This document shows, piece after piece, positions 40,001 through 54,000 of a stretch of 64,000 bases of DNA; positions within the stretch are counted from its first letter, which is position 1; every line of letters begins with the position of its first letter. The stretch is taken from the NCBI RefSeq assembly GCF_963662255.1, contig NC_085046.1, forward strand, positions 100,581,324 through 100,645,323. The letters are read 5' to 3'. The notes below the pieces were generated by a model. It was not told where the DNA came from. It worked only from the letters and a program-made list of their open reading frames with translations, and did no database searches. The stretch comes from Cinclus cinclus (Eukaryota; Chordata; Aves; Passeriformes; Cinclidae). Position numbers and translations under genes: made by a program.

Positions 40001-43000
40001 GGTATTTTACTTAGTTTTTTTTCTTTAATTCTTATACGTTTGGGTTTTTTAACTCCATAGGCACCTTCAGAGTAATAGGTATAGAGGCTGAGTGATTTTA
40101 CAGGTTCAGATAGGATGATTGCACCCACAGCTGTTTGTATTTTTTTCAACCTGTCTCACTTCAGTGCAACGACAAAGATGTTCTTGCACAGGAACAGATC
40201 AGCAAGGGACAAATTTTGTCACTTTATGCCCTGTTTCAGTGAGGAATTGTTGGACATATTTAGTTGCCAGCTTGTTTTGGCTATACACCTGCCGAAAAAA
40301 GGTACAAGCTGAAGTGTCTTCCATAACTCAGTCACACACCAGTGTAAAAAACATTATGGGAACTCCAATTCAAAAGTCAAAATTGAGGTTTTGATTTTAA
40401 AAGCCTAACTAGTGATGTGTTTGATGAGAAAATGAGAGCTGCCATGCCTAAATGAGCACATCTGGTCAACTTTATTTTTAACAGGACAAAGACTCTTTTC
40501 TCTGAGGCCAAGATACTAGGTCTTTAATCTTTTTCCATATTTCTCATGCTTATCACATACAGGCTTATCATAAAGATGTCTTTATCACTTGTTCCTTTTG
40601 ATTAAAGGCTATGAGTAATGCTAGCCAATATCAATAACAATGCCCTAAAAATAAAATTATCATCAAACCAGAACCTTTCAGGGAACAGTGTTAGTCACAC
40701 TAGTCCCTCATGCATAGATCAGGCAGTACACTCAGAAGAAAAGAAAAAAACCAACAAAAAAAACACCACATGTGAAGAGCAAATCTCCAACTATATTATG
40801 TTTGGAGAGTATCATTCATCTTACAGACACTGAAATACTAGGTGATTATTATTTTACATTAATCACACAGTTAAATGGCTCAGGTATCAGGCAGACAGGT
40901 TGGGGGAGGAGAGAGGGGGAAGAGAGAGAAGGGGAAAAAGAAAAAGTTGGCTCAAAAATTTCATTCTAAACAGAAACCAAATGTTAGTCACTTTGAAGTA
41001 CAATAAATTTTTTAAAGATTTGAGTCAAAAGAAACAGTGAAAGTAATTAGTCTTACTACGCATTCAGTGATCATCAAACCAAAAATCACTGCCACACATA
41101 TGCATATAAACATGTAAATAGAAATACATATTGGTCAAAAATATGGGCAAGATGTATCATCCACATGAAAGGTGAGACTACAACAAAATAAATTCCACTA
41201 AAGGCATTGATTGCCAACCAAGTTATTACAGACAATTGGTATGTATCTGAGACACAATGATAATAAGGACATTTAATCATCTTAAAGGAAACCATTGTGG
41301 GAAATCATTTTAATAGTACTTAGAAAGATTATAGTCTCCCAGTTCCGTGTCATTCTACAAAAGACTAGTGTTTTCCCATAAACCATAGCAGATTTCAAGG
41401 AAAAACAGGTAATGGTAAAAGAATCAAAGACATATGAAAGTTTTCTGATTTAAAATGATATTGCTCATTACTAAGTATGTGGTTTTAATTACCTTCTTCC
41501 TAAGACCATTAAAGGTACATGTTGAAGGTGCTTTTCCACACATACTGAAAAATCTTGTAAAATTGTGATCAACAGCAGCAATATTATTTGCAAATTGGCT
41601 GAATTTTCATTAAGAGAATGAAATTAGTCCAAAGATGACATTTCTGTCCTTCACTGCCACAATCAACTGCTGAAGAAAAGCCAGACTATAACAATACTCT
41701 TAATACAAACATCCTCAGTTCACGTGGACCTTCACACCAAAAACTCTGTCTCAGCTGCCACAGGGTAAGATTCTGCATTATTAATTTTGCGTGAGAATTT
41801 TCCTTCTAACTTAACCTAGTATCTCAGTTTCATGCTTTAATAATGCTCTTCAAGCAAGTAACAACCCATAAAATTACTTTTTTCAATATACTGTTTTGTC
41901 AGTTTTTTATGCACATCATAACTAACAATTAATTAGTGTTTGTATAAATTTATGTCCTGGAATTCACATACTGTGATGTTCTTTTAAGAGATTTTAGAAA
42001 GAAAAATAGACAAAAAGCATTAATAGTGTTAACCAAATGCTATGAATTATTCTGGTTTTGAACATGTTTGAGCAAGATAGAATGAGGCATTTAACCTGCT
42101 TTTGATCATTCACTTTCAACAAAATATTTCAACCAGGCATCTGATCTGTATGCGCTGTTGATTTTTTTGAACAGTGACAAATCAAAACATGTGCAGAGCT
42201 AAAGCACAATCAGTTATATGGAGGTTAATAAAATATCCTGAACTGGAATTCCTTCAACACATCTGAATTTAAGCCTTCTGTACATGTGTTTGCTTTGGGT
42301 GTACTTGAAGTTGGAGTTCATTAATGAATAAAATTGCTAGAAGATCTGCAAGTCTGCTCAGCACCTGTTTTTTTTTTTTTATCCAATAATGACACTAGGA
42401 TCTGTACATCTAGTCATGTTAATTGAACAGAGTCACTGAATAAAACAAAGATAATGGTAAAAAAAATTCCCCTGATTTTTACTGACTACAAGGCAAGCAG
42501 ACACCTGATTTGTCTTTTCTTTGGTGGTGTAGTGGTGTTTCAGTCCTGAAACAGCAGCATGGTACCTTCCAGGAAAACAAAACTCTATTTTCTGTTTTGA
42601 GATCTCGTATAACTGGGGTGTGTGGTCTAAATGCAGATTTTTAAAAGGCATACTCTTATTTTCGTAAGTATTTCAAGTGTCCCCTTACCTGACTGAGCAG
42701 CTCATTTAGCCTACAAAAGTACTGGAGTCCCAGAACAGCTCCCACACTGCCAGGCTTCCAGAGATTTACATTGTACTTTCTAAACTGTGCATCCTGCCCA
42801 AAAATCTCAGCTACAAATTGTAGCAAGAAGGTAGCACTTAAGGAGAGGGGAGATACTGAAACAAAATTAATAGCATGGGATGGAATATCTCTGGGATGGA
42901 TATTCCTACAATTAAAAGACCTATATTCCGCATCCTGGAAAGGAAAAAGGAACTTTTTAAAACAATATTGGAACCTCTGCCAAAAAAAAATTAATAATCC

Positions 43001-44024
43001 TTGTGTGTGACTGACAAGGAGCTACAATGCAGAGTTCTTTTTTTCACTTCTTGATTTATTCCTTAAAACACTTTCTGCCCAACATGCGCATGTTATGTTT
43101 CCCAGTTAGTGTTTTTGCAGTTAAATTTTACATGGACAGCAGAAATGAACACAACAGGAAAATTCCTCTATCCAGAGCATACAATGTGGCTTCTGCTTCA
43201 GGTCCAGCCCAGACCATCCACAGAGATCCTGGGTTAACTCAGGGAGTACCCTTGTGCTTTTACAACCTATCAGCTGTTAAATACAGGGCATTTCTCCCTT
43301 GATGGAGCAGTGTGATTTATGGCCTGTGAAAATATATTCTTGTTAAAGATTATGTATTTGCAGCTCCAACAGAAAGGAGCTGTTTGGAACAAGGGGTCAG
43401 CATGTTTCAAGAGAGACATGAAGATTTCACAGACCAAAGCCACGTCCTATCTTTGAAGAGTTGTCTCTTAAGTGGCTGACAGACTCCCAAGAGTGGTCTT
43501 ACATTCAACTGATCAGGAGGTTTCACCCCTTCTTCTCACCTAAGGATTTAGCATCAGGAGGTGGGCGTTCATTACTTATAAATGGAGCATTGATGTTCTC
43601 TAGGTACCTCAGGATGCTTACTAGAAACCAGAAGATGCATCATACTTTCAACAGGTGCCTCTTTGCCTCCCCTGTAAATGTGGCTGTTTGGGAGTCCATC
43701 ACTCAGGCACTCCATGTCCCAGCTGAGATCCTTGCTGGGGTTGGGCAGTGCCTGCTGCAGAGACCAATTTTCTGGCATGAGGAAGAGAGGGTAGCTGAAG
43801 GGAACCTTGCAAGTGACCCTTTGTGAGTGAATGAAATTAAGAGGGAGGCCAGCAACTACCAGCACCCAGACATAGATCCTTAGGACTTGGATATTCCACA
43901 TTGATGGGGGAAAGAAAGGTTTTTGGCAGTAACAACCTCCCTCATATAAGAAACCAAAAAGTAATCCAAACCCATCATGTAAACCCCATCTCTGTGTGCA
44001 TGAATATTGGCTAACCCTCCATGA
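35792..44024. other. Unique non-coding DNA, no gene recognised
   Basis: No gene or clear transposon is seen. It contains a T30 run at 37006-37035, a G/A-rich stretch near 40903-40946 and an A/T-rich block near 41.5-41.95 kb with ATTTGCAA and TAATTA words. Open frames reach 130 codons (37891-38283 plus), unlike any family I know. Confidence 0.55.
37006..37035. repeat. T30 homopolymer
   Basis: Thirty consecutive T residues, preceded by a pyrimidine-rich stretch. It could be a slippage expansion or an antisense poly(A) tail, but the sequence on its right does not resemble a processed transcript. Confidence 0.95.
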
Positions 44025-44115
44025 TCTGCTGCAGTAACCCTGTATGGGTTGTTTACCCTTTCTGTGCCCCAGTTCTCCCTTCTGCTAAACCAGGGCAAAA
44101 TTACTGGCTTACCAA
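44025..44115 (+). mobile_element. Putative ancient MIR / CORE-SINE relic
   Basis: The block resembles the central core of MIR-type SINEs in sense orientation. The stretch GTTTACCCTTTCTGTGCCCC followed by AGTT (44051-44074) parallels the MIR core, and the 45 bases from 44027 to 44071 align to it without a gap. The following CTAAACCAGGGCAAAATTAC matches the AT/G-rich part after it. The similarity was judged from memory. An age before the bird-mammal split is expected for this family. Confidence 0.55.
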
Positions 44116-45752
44116 TTGCCACAGGAAAGCAATATCCTAGGAAAACATCATGATAGACTTAACTAGGCTTATAAATTATTTTGATATTCCCAGATGAAAG
44201 TTCCCGGCAAGTATTAAGTTTTATTATTATTTCAGCTGCTCCCTTCTATAGTGTAATTGCCAAAAAAAGACTTTAGAAAAGCCTCAGATTAGGCATAATA
44301 CTTTTCTTGTTAATGACTAGCAAAACATCATACTTGTAACATATGGGACACAAGTGCTTGATTTCTGTTTAGAGCACCAGCATTTAAGAACCAAAGCAAG
44401 TTTCACTCCATGTCTTACTGAAATCTGATGTAACTTTCCCGTGGAAAATATGTGTTGGGGACTGTCCGGCCATGTTTCTTTGCAACTTACACTATTTCAA
44501 AAATAATTTATATAGAGACTAACCTAAGGTCAATTATTATTACCATCTTGAAGAAGTGACTGTAAACTGGGAATAGCTTTTGCTTTAATCATTTCTTTCA
44601 CTCTACAAAGCAAAATAGAAATAGTTTGTGGTGAAAAATGTGTCTTCCAGTATAAGCATTCAATGTCAAAAGAAATCCTAAGTTTAAAAGTGATGGCTTT
44701 CAGCTGTTGCTCAGTAAGGAGTCAGTGTTTCTTTTCTTCTGGAAAGCTGATACTGCCTCTTCAGGGCAGTTTAAATGGACAAAATAAGAATGGGAGAGTA
44801 CAGGAGACTTAATGAGACTGCAGTATCTCATGATTCTCTCTGTAGGAGATGTTTAACATGGTGTTCACTACCCACTACCTAACCATGTAACTTGTGCCTG
44901 AAGTGGCCATGGTTAATCTCTGCTGGAACACATCATGGGGAAGTTTGGTGAAAGGCCTTGATTATGTGTGTACAGAATGGACTTCTTTCAACACTATAGC
45001 TCAAAAACAAGGTAAATCAAGAAGGGTCAACCAGTCTTTAACAGAAAGCAGGAGGAGAAAGTTCAGAAGTTCATTCTACCTGGAGAATATCCATGATCTG
45101 AAGTTAGAAACAAAAGATTTCTGCAAGAATTTGCTGGTACTTTTCAAAACCACATCAGATAGAAAACACAGAAACTACAGAAACACCAGGGTCAATCCTT
45201 AAATTCAATATGCCCATAAGTGCATGGATTAAAGAAAATGAATCTATAAATAGTGTAGCAAGTTTTCCTACATATGTCCTTAACACATAATGTGCAAGTA
45301 CCTGAAAGGAACCAAAAAAGGGAAGGTTGCCATGCCATTTGCTGTTTTGGTCAGGAGAATGGAATTGTCAACACAAAGGCCTTCCTCTGCTTTGAAATGG
45401 AGGAGCTGTGGAGTGTGATGACCCTTGATTACCTGCTCTCCTTGGCAGCACTATTGCTTTGCCACAGTTTAATAAAGCCATTTAAGAGCCAAATTCTAAT
45501 CCCAGTCACACTCAGTTCACATTATTCCCTCCCTCAGCCCACAAGGGTGGAAAGAAGATATGCAGTGTACCCAGGACTGAATACAGCACATCATTGGATA
45601 CGAGCCCCCATGCAGGGTTTAGACATAATCTGGACTAAAGCTGAAAAACATGCAAAATGCATTAAGCAAGGTGATCAATTTCCAGTCAAAAAGTTATGTC
45701 TCACTAATATCCCAATTTGTACATCAGTCTCACTGCACTAAGTGTCTAGATT

Positions 45753-45784
45753 AAAACAAACAAACAAACAAACAAACAAACAAA
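45753..45784. repeat. (AAAC)n microsatellite
   Basis: An uninterrupted AAAC tetranucleotide array with seven C residues at 4-base spacing. Confidence 0.97.
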
Positions 45785-46244
45785 TGGGATTCAGACCCCA
45801 CTGTTTCAGAGTGCTTTAAGCTAACCATGGGCAAACAGCAGCAGGCTGCAGCCTTCAAACTTCTTTGGGAAAGGCCAGGAAGTATGGCATTTTTTTTAAA
45901 AGGCAGTGCTTTAGGATGAGAGAGATTAATTGTATCCTGTCACTAATGGCTGGACAAAGTAGATCGATACATTGGCATGCTGAGGAGATCTGATGCTTAC
46001 AACATGCCTGACTAGAAGAAGCGCTGAAATGTAGGGAGCAGAAATTTTAAATGAAGCAGGGAAATGGGGGGAGGCAAAGCAAAGTGGTAAGAAGATAATT
46101 TTGACTGTGCTCCAAGTAATAATTGGGTGTCCCACTAATATTATTTGTACACTACCCAGAGGAGGAATTACCAACTATTTACTCAAAGATAAGTAGATCA
46201 TGACAGTCATCCCAAGGATTGTGATCCTATTGCCTGAAGGTAAG

Positions 46245-46278
46245 GGCTCAGTGCTGAGCCGGTGTATATAAGCTTATA
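46245..46278. repeat. Adjacent hairpin and 12-base palindrome
   Basis: GGCTCAGTGCTGAGCC at 46245-46260 is a perfect 7-base stem with a 2-base loop. Six bases later TATAAGCTTATA at 46267-46278 is a perfect palindrome within a TATATAAG word. No coding sequence follows, so a TATA-box reading is possible but unsupported. Confidence 0.85.
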
Positions 46279-47796
46279 AGTATGTAAGCTTGTTTCAGTG
46301 AGCTTCACCACAGTGACCAGAGGATGTCTACACATCTCTGTGTACTGTGGCACTCTTCCTGTGCCTTTCCCAATAAGGGCCAGAACCAGTCATCAGCTTT
46401 TCCTCACAAGTAGCGCAAGCCTGAAAGACAAATCTGAAAAGCACAAGAAATCAGTGCTTCATCAGCACTTCTAGCACCTTCCTAATCCCAAATACACTCC
46501 TTGTCCCTATTCCAAGTGCTGACATTTCCCAACCTTGCCTCTGCACTGAGCTGTCATCTGCTGAGCACCTAACTTTCCACGATCTGCCAGTCACTCAATC
46601 AAACTACAGAAAATACAACAATGGCAATGCTTCTACGAACCACTGTGGAGCTGAGCTGATGGAGAGCTGGCTCTTGTGGCAGTTCTAGCCAGTTTTACTT
46701 TGGCTGCAAGTCTACGGCAGCAACATTAATAAGAAAAAGTCTGAGGACAAAATTCTCAAGGACACAAACTATTTTATAATTAGTTTTTCTTAAAGTTTAG
46801 GTCTCCACATGGATTTCAGCAACAGAAACTTGTGAATATCTGCATTATTTTGAAATAGGCCATTTTTTGCCTTTGAAATTGGGATGTGCTGAGGAACATT
46901 GTTGCAATGTCAGCATCCATTAGACAAATTAAACTTTGTGCCAGAAAATTATACACTTACCCAAGAAAAACATGAGAGAGGAAACAGAAGCAGTATAAGA
47001 TTGGTCAACCTTATGCAAGTTTTAAAATCTTCATTTCTGCAGATGGTATTTGGACTGAACTGAGTTTCCTAATTTTCTGGAGTCATTTCCTTAGAGACAA
47101 ACTGATCTGTTTACACTCATGTGACTCAGCTGGAAGCAGATAATAAATTAAACTAAAACCAGAAAGGTATGAAATATTCAAACAGCAGTAAGTGGACTCT
47201 GGCTTGAAGGATCTTAGTATGGCTGTGGCCAATACATACTTTACGTCCCAAGATCCTTTAACATGCCCTGATGTTGGTTTGGAAGTCCTTTACTTAGATG
47301 ATGTCACAAGAGAGTACAGCAGCAACCACCCAGCACTTCCCAGTCCCTTATCTCTGTCCTGCCGTGAAGTCAGCTCTAACATCCTATTCCCAGACACACC
47401 ACTCAGCTCTATTTCATCTCAAGCCAAAGCAGCACTGGAGAGCAATAGTTGCTCATCTACATACATGCGGGTCAGGGCCAGTTTTTGCACAAGGTGAGGC
47501 CCCCACATATCCACCCCAATTCTCATCCTGGGACAGCAAAGCTGTTGGGGGCTGCCACATGGCAGGATGTGGTTCCCCATGCACCAGTATATGCGTACAC
47601 AGACCTCAGTATGAAGCCAATGTAGAATTCTTAAAATAAAGCCTAAACTTGAATAAAAAACAATAATAAAAAAAAAATTCTGGCACATAATTCTCCATAA
47701 CTTTCTAGAGAACCCAGTAAAAAGCCAAATCTTCCAGAATTTAAATTCCAAGTATAGAAACTTCTATACTATTGATAGCCAGCATTAAGTTACAGT

Positions 47797-48010
47797 GCAT
47801 TTAAATGCCTCAGAGGCATTATATAGACAAATAGTGCAACAGAGCTTATCTAGCAAGTTCCAGCCTTGATAAGCTAATAATATGCTGAAAAAGCTGCCAA
47901 GAGCATGCTTCTAATTGGCTCCTCTAAAACACAGAACCACAACAGAAAAATATTTTAAAAGGAAACAATCACCATCATATGCAAATGTGCCATCCCAAGA
48001 GACAACCACC
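47797..48010. promoter_or_regulatory. Candidate regulatory element: overlapping palindromes and POU octamer
   Basis: GCATTTAAATGC (47797-47808) is a perfect 12-base palindrome. It overlaps AATGCCTCAGAGGCATT (47804-47820), a perfect inverted repeat with 8-base arms. A consensus octamer ATGCAAAT, the binding word of POU-domain factors, lies at 47979-47986. Function is inferred only from this clustering. Confidence 0.22.
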
Positions 48011-51000
48011 TTGGTGTGAGCCTTCTTAAAAGGCCAGATGGAACAGGATAGAGCATGTAAACTGGATCTCTCTCCTAGAGTTTATACCCATAAATCTGCA
48101 GATGAAATACTGGAGGAAGGAAGTCAGACTTCACTATTTAAACTTGTGATTAGGAGTTTAAATGGTCAAGTTATATGCCTGTTTTTATAGATGTCTGTCT
48201 TTATATACATGAATTGCTCTTTTTTCAGCTAAATTTTCCCACATGTGGAATGTTTTGGATCAACAGGTATTGTAATAACTACGTTTTCTTTGAAATAACC
48301 TGAGCAAACTTCATATCAGGGCTTTTCTAAGTAGATACTGTATTTTTAATGGTACCAAGATTTTATAGATTTTGTCATTTTAAAAAAAATGGTGACAACT
48401 ACTCAAAGCACACGTTATAAACAATTTTTTTTATTAAGCCACCTGAAACTCATGTAGTCAAATTGCTGATGAAAACAACAAAAATGTAACTATCAATATT
48501 TCTTTTTACTTTGAGAAATCTTAAATGGGGATGAGGGGAGGCAGAAGCAATCCCACCTTGTACGGATTACCAGATCACTGCCTACTACTGTGATTCTGCT
48601 TTTTTTCATGGCATACTCATAACTCCCAGGGACAGGCTTGGACTACATGCATAGCATCCACAAGGCTGCTAATCCCAGGATTTACGTATGTATTTATGTA
48701 TGTCCCTGCTACTTACCAAAGTTTTAAGGAGAGGATGTTCTACAAAGAAACTATGTCAGGAGAACACTTAAACTCAGGAAAGCAGGATAGTTTAAGGTGT
48801 CTTCAATAAAAGATGATCTTACTGATCTTACAAAGCCAGTCAGGATTTGTGTAGACAGATCTGTGGCCAGCACATGGGATAAACCAGGCTCATCTACAGC
48901 ATGTGCTGGCACTCCAAGCTAGATCCAGGCTGAGGAAGAATGTCCAAGCTCCACACAGAGACTTTGGACTAGAAGCAATAGTATAAACCTACAAACACAG
49001 GTGGGGGTCACCAGCTCAGGAACAGGAATGATTTATGCTTTTTGGCAAGGATTTTTAAAGGGTTCTGATCAATTAACTCGTACAGTTCCCCAGTGGCCTC
49101 CTAAACATCTGTGTAGCCCAACCAAGGTGGGAGGAAGGGGAGAAGCAGGGTGTATGTGGCTGTGGTATGGATGTAAATAGTACTCTGTGGATGAGAAGAG
49201 AGCAGGAAGTTCTTAAAATGTTATTTTCATCAGAAGTTAGATATGCAAGGAGACATCACCTGGCATGGATTTTTCACAATCTACACCAAGTACCCACCTC
49301 CTCTGCTATTGGTAATTTGTTCCTATTCCTATTCCTCCTACATACTGTTCTTCCCACCTCTACAGCACAGAGTGTATTGCTATAAGTGTCCTGATTTAGG
49401 CTGGGAGTCCACAGTGTAATTGTTAAGGACTGGAAACCGTTTTCTGTCTTTTCATTGTCAAAGCAATTGTCCTCACCCCATTCTTAATGTGATGCTTCTG
49501 CTTCTAATTTTCAGATGAAGATTATATTGGATAACTCAAAAAGTCTGTAATTTTACTGGCTTCTCCTCTTTCAGTTCTCTCCTTTGCCCTACTGGGGGGA
49601 GAAAAAAAAAAACATCCTCTCTTCAAACTGCATCTCAGTTAAAGGTCTTTGAAGGGATTTAAGATTTTTTTTCAACATAATTAAAAAATAGTCATGAAAA
49701 TACAAGAGACTGTCTGGAAAGTTGGCTGTTACAAGTCCTCAATGCCACTTCCCCCTCACCCTACCAACAGTGTTTGCTAGGCATAGATATTCAGAAGTAT
49801 TTTTTAATCTATGTTAATATATTGCTGACTGCTCACCATGCTTCTCCAGGCCCTAAGAATTTGAAATACAGCTGTCTGTAGCACTAAAATAACTTTGGGC
49901 ATAAAGCACTAGTATCACCACATATCCATGCATGAATGGCCCCAAAGTTTTGCAGTAATGGACCTTCAAAATCACTGTCTTGAGAACAAGAATCGCTTCC
50001 TCAGGTGAGCTTTTGACACGCTGAATATAAATAAAAGTATCTGCTGTCAAGCACCAGTGCTTCAATAATGACATAAACACTTTTCTGTGTCTTAGAGTAT
50101 TTTATGATGGTCAATTGCAGATGGTACAAACTCCTCCAGGCTATAGTCACTGCAGATTTGAACCTCTGCAGAAACAGGTGGGAGGTTGCCAGCTCCCAAC
50201 TGTTCTGTATTGTAGACACAACACAGAAGGCTAGATTAATCTCCCACTGCAGACAAAGCTGTAAAAGCCCCAACATATCTCTTGTGGTTCCTCCTAGTTT
50301 TATTCTGTGCACAGCATCCTTGCAGATTGGCTGCCTGGAATTAACATGCTTTGTGTGTTTGCCCTTCTGTTTCTGGGAGCATATACTTAACCCTTGTCTT
50401 CCTTGGATGCTTCAGGGACAACTCCTGGAACAGTTCCCAAAGTTGGTGTGTCATTGTTAATATCATGCATTTTCTTTTCATAGGTGTGGAGACAGCCACA
50501 GGGGATCTGTAAGTCTGTGTCTGACTCCAGTATTGTCTCTTTTGCACATGTGGCTTGTGCTGCCAAAAAATGATGGCAAGAGACCAGCCTCATTCCAAAA
50601 TAGCAAAAGCACAGAAAATTTTGCACTGATTGCCAGCCCCGATTGACCAGAAGTCACAGTTCTGACAGAAAATTATAGGCAAGAAAATCCTCAACTGTGT
50701 ACATGGGAAGACTGCGACATTAAGTAATTAAATTGACTCATTTGCACTTACTCATTTCAGAAGAGCCCAGCTCTGAATTAAAAGTGTTTCTCTCAGGAGG
50801 CAGTTTTCAAGAACTAAGTTTTCATAGGCATTAAGTATGAGCTTCTGCCAGCTAAGGCAGAGGGGGGGCTTCAACCAGCCATGCACACCTTGTAAAGCCT
50901 TTGCTGTCTCAAGAACTCCAAAAGATAGCGCCAGAAACTGCAATATTTGTCTACAGGTATTTCACCAGCATTCACAGGTAACAAACAAGTGTGATGCTTT

Positions 51001-54000
51001 TATCTAGGGCAGGAAAGGACAATCAGTCTTATTAAAATTAAGGGTCTCTTCAACAAGGAGGAGAGCCTTCCTTAGATGGAAGGTGGCACTGCTGTACTGC
51101 ATGACCTTACATATCAAACTGCATCTCAAGCCATGCTGGAGTCAGCATCAACCAAATACCCATCCCTTGCTTCCCCAAGGAGAAGAATTTTTTTCCCCCA
51201 CAAAGCAGACACCATCTATTCATTTGAAGATTATAATAGCAGAGATTTACAGAGGTACACACAGGCTGAGCAATCTACACTCCTAAGCACAAAAGGTCAC
51301 ATGTGCAAAGAGCTAAAGAAGAAAACCTTCCAGTCATGGTGGAAATATCCAGCCACCCCTTCCAAAAGCAATATGCAACACCCACTAATACAGCCGGGCT
51401 AGACTCACTCATTTTAATCATGTTCCACAGGATCGCTCATCAGCTTCCACTAACAGTCCTTGATCTTCACAGTGCTTTCTTCTCTACTTTACTTACAAGC
51501 CTTCCAACTAATGAGTGGGTTATCTAGCAATTTATCACCACCACCCTCAGCTCATCAGCATATACATAATGAAGCACAAAAAGGGGTAACACACAATATG
51601 AATCCCTTTGAAAGGTCAGTCCTCAGCATGAAAGGCTTCCTGAATCAAATAACATTCAGGAGGGACAGCTGGAGTCACAGCTGTAGCTGTTGAATGAAAA
51701 ACAATTTTCAACTTAGAGCACTTCGGAAAAATCACAATCCCAGGAAGAGTTTTATAAGTGCATAAGGTGTTTTTTTTTTTTCTTGTAGAGGCTTACACTT
51801 TTTTTTTACTGAACCTGAGCTCAGTTGTCATTTTTACATGGCTTCAAAATCATCAGATATTTATGATGACATTTCTTTGGAATTTTCAGCAGTATTTGCT
51901 ACCTGTCCTTGTACACAATCCTTGTGGCACCTTTGTGTCTGGAAAGAGGGGAAATCTGTAGCTGTATCCAGTATGTATCCAGGAAAATATACTGGAACTA
52001 CACCTGAAAGAGATTTGTAAGGGATCTTTTATCTGTCTGGGAAAAAAAAAAAAAAATCACTTAGAGTTAAGGATACCAGTGCTGATTCATAGGTGGTACA
52101 CAGTGTTTATGAGTCACTGCCACAAAAGGCTCACAACAAACCCCCAGAGCATTTACAACTGTGAGATGGCAGTTTCTGAACAGGGTTAACAGGGACATGG
52201 CCCTCCCAGCAGGCATGACACTTGCCCAGCTCCTGGCCTTGCAGGCCAGCCTTTAACCATTCTGTGTGCTTGCTTGTGTCTCTCTACCCCCAGCATGGCT
52301 CTTGGATTATGACCCTGAGAGGGCAGCAGGACAGCCTGCCACTCATACAAACTTCCAGCTCGTTGCCTGGAGCAGCCTCTGAAAATGGGAAGGAACTTCC
52401 CCAATCCTTCCACTGGATAGTTGATAGCACTCTAGCTAAATTGCCCAGCCCCAGAGATTATTTCAGCTAAAATCCACCTTCACCCACCCCAGGTTTCTCT
52501 CCCTTCCTTTAGGCTTGAGAATTAAATGCAACCATAAAACCATGTGGCTTAGTGTCAATTATAACAGCAAAGAAACCAGGTAATTATGGCAGCTCTCCTT
52601 TTCTGAAAGAGGGTAATCAAGATGCAATGCCAGGGTAAGAAAAGTTGTCTGGGGAAAATTCCCGTGTCTGTCTTGGCACCCACATTGCCCTGTTTCTGTC
52701 CAAGCTAAGGAATTGTAAAAAGCCTTTGAAGTACGCTCAGCATGTCATCTGCATATGTTTGCAGCTGGTTTACTGTTAGTGTGGCCAGAGCAGATAAATG
52801 ATTATGTGTATCCGACCTATATTTGTTGATATTAGCCTTTTTTCTTGGAAGCTGTCTTTGTACACTGTCCAAGCCTTGCCTGGCTGCTCGCAGTATCACT
52901 TTTTTGTAGATTCCTAAGAAGTGCCACACCACCAACTCGCAGAGGACTTCTAGAAATGGTTCTAAGAAAACACTTCAGAGAGCTGATGGGACAGCTAGCA
53001 CAAGTTATTTGTTCAGCTGTAATTCCCATCCATCCTAGAGAGTCAGCATCAACCCCAGGTGAGCATGGGCTTCTGCATGGAGAGAACAGCCATGGTGCAT
53101 CTGGAGACAATTCCTTCGGTCCATCTGCCACCAGCATTGCCACAAAACACCCACTGCAGCTGCTCAGCTGCCACACTGCTCCTGCAGGTCACTTTGATTC
53201 CCTGCCATATCTCACTACTCACCAGGCCCAAACCCACAAAGGCATCTCTGTGCCTAATTTTAACTGAAGTGAAGGGGAGGAAGGTGTCTAAATATTGCTG
53301 GCTCTTACTCATTCGATAAACCTTATCTCCCCCAGGAAGCCTTGCTCAAAGACAACACGAAACAGCATTCAGGGTAGTAGGTAAGGTACAATGCTGTCAG
53401 CTCCTAATTTTTAAAAGATCCATGAACGTATTCAAGTATTCAGCCACCCACACTGACTTAAATTATGAGTTTCTCCTGCACTGTGTAGTCTTTAAATGTG
53501 TTTAAGGCTCCCTTTACCTAAGGGTAGCGTTGCTTCATATTCTCTACACAAAAAGCTCTGATGTCTGAGCTTTGCACACACAACAATGACCACAGTAGGT
53601 AAAGATCTGGCCAGGTTAAAAACAACAGGTAAAAAAAGCCTTGGATCTCACTCTACCCTTCCACCAGTTCTATATCACCTGAATTAAGATGTATTCAGTG
53701 GCATTATTCTGGGTTTATGACACACTGTAAGACCCTGAAGCATTAGTGTTAACAAATTTTATTATCATTTCCATATCTGAATATCAAATAGCATCTGGTA
53801 TTTTTAAAAATCAACCACAATTAAAGTACAGTTTTAAGATTTTTAGCCTTTTCCTCAGGCAAGTTGGTGAAAGTTCACTTCTGCATTTTCTTGTAGTAAC
53901 CCATTGCCTGCCAGCTTCATATCTGCAATCAAATATAGTAGCTTTGTGTTGATAAGATACTGGTTATACTTTTAAATCCAGTCAAATTTTAAAAAGGAAA

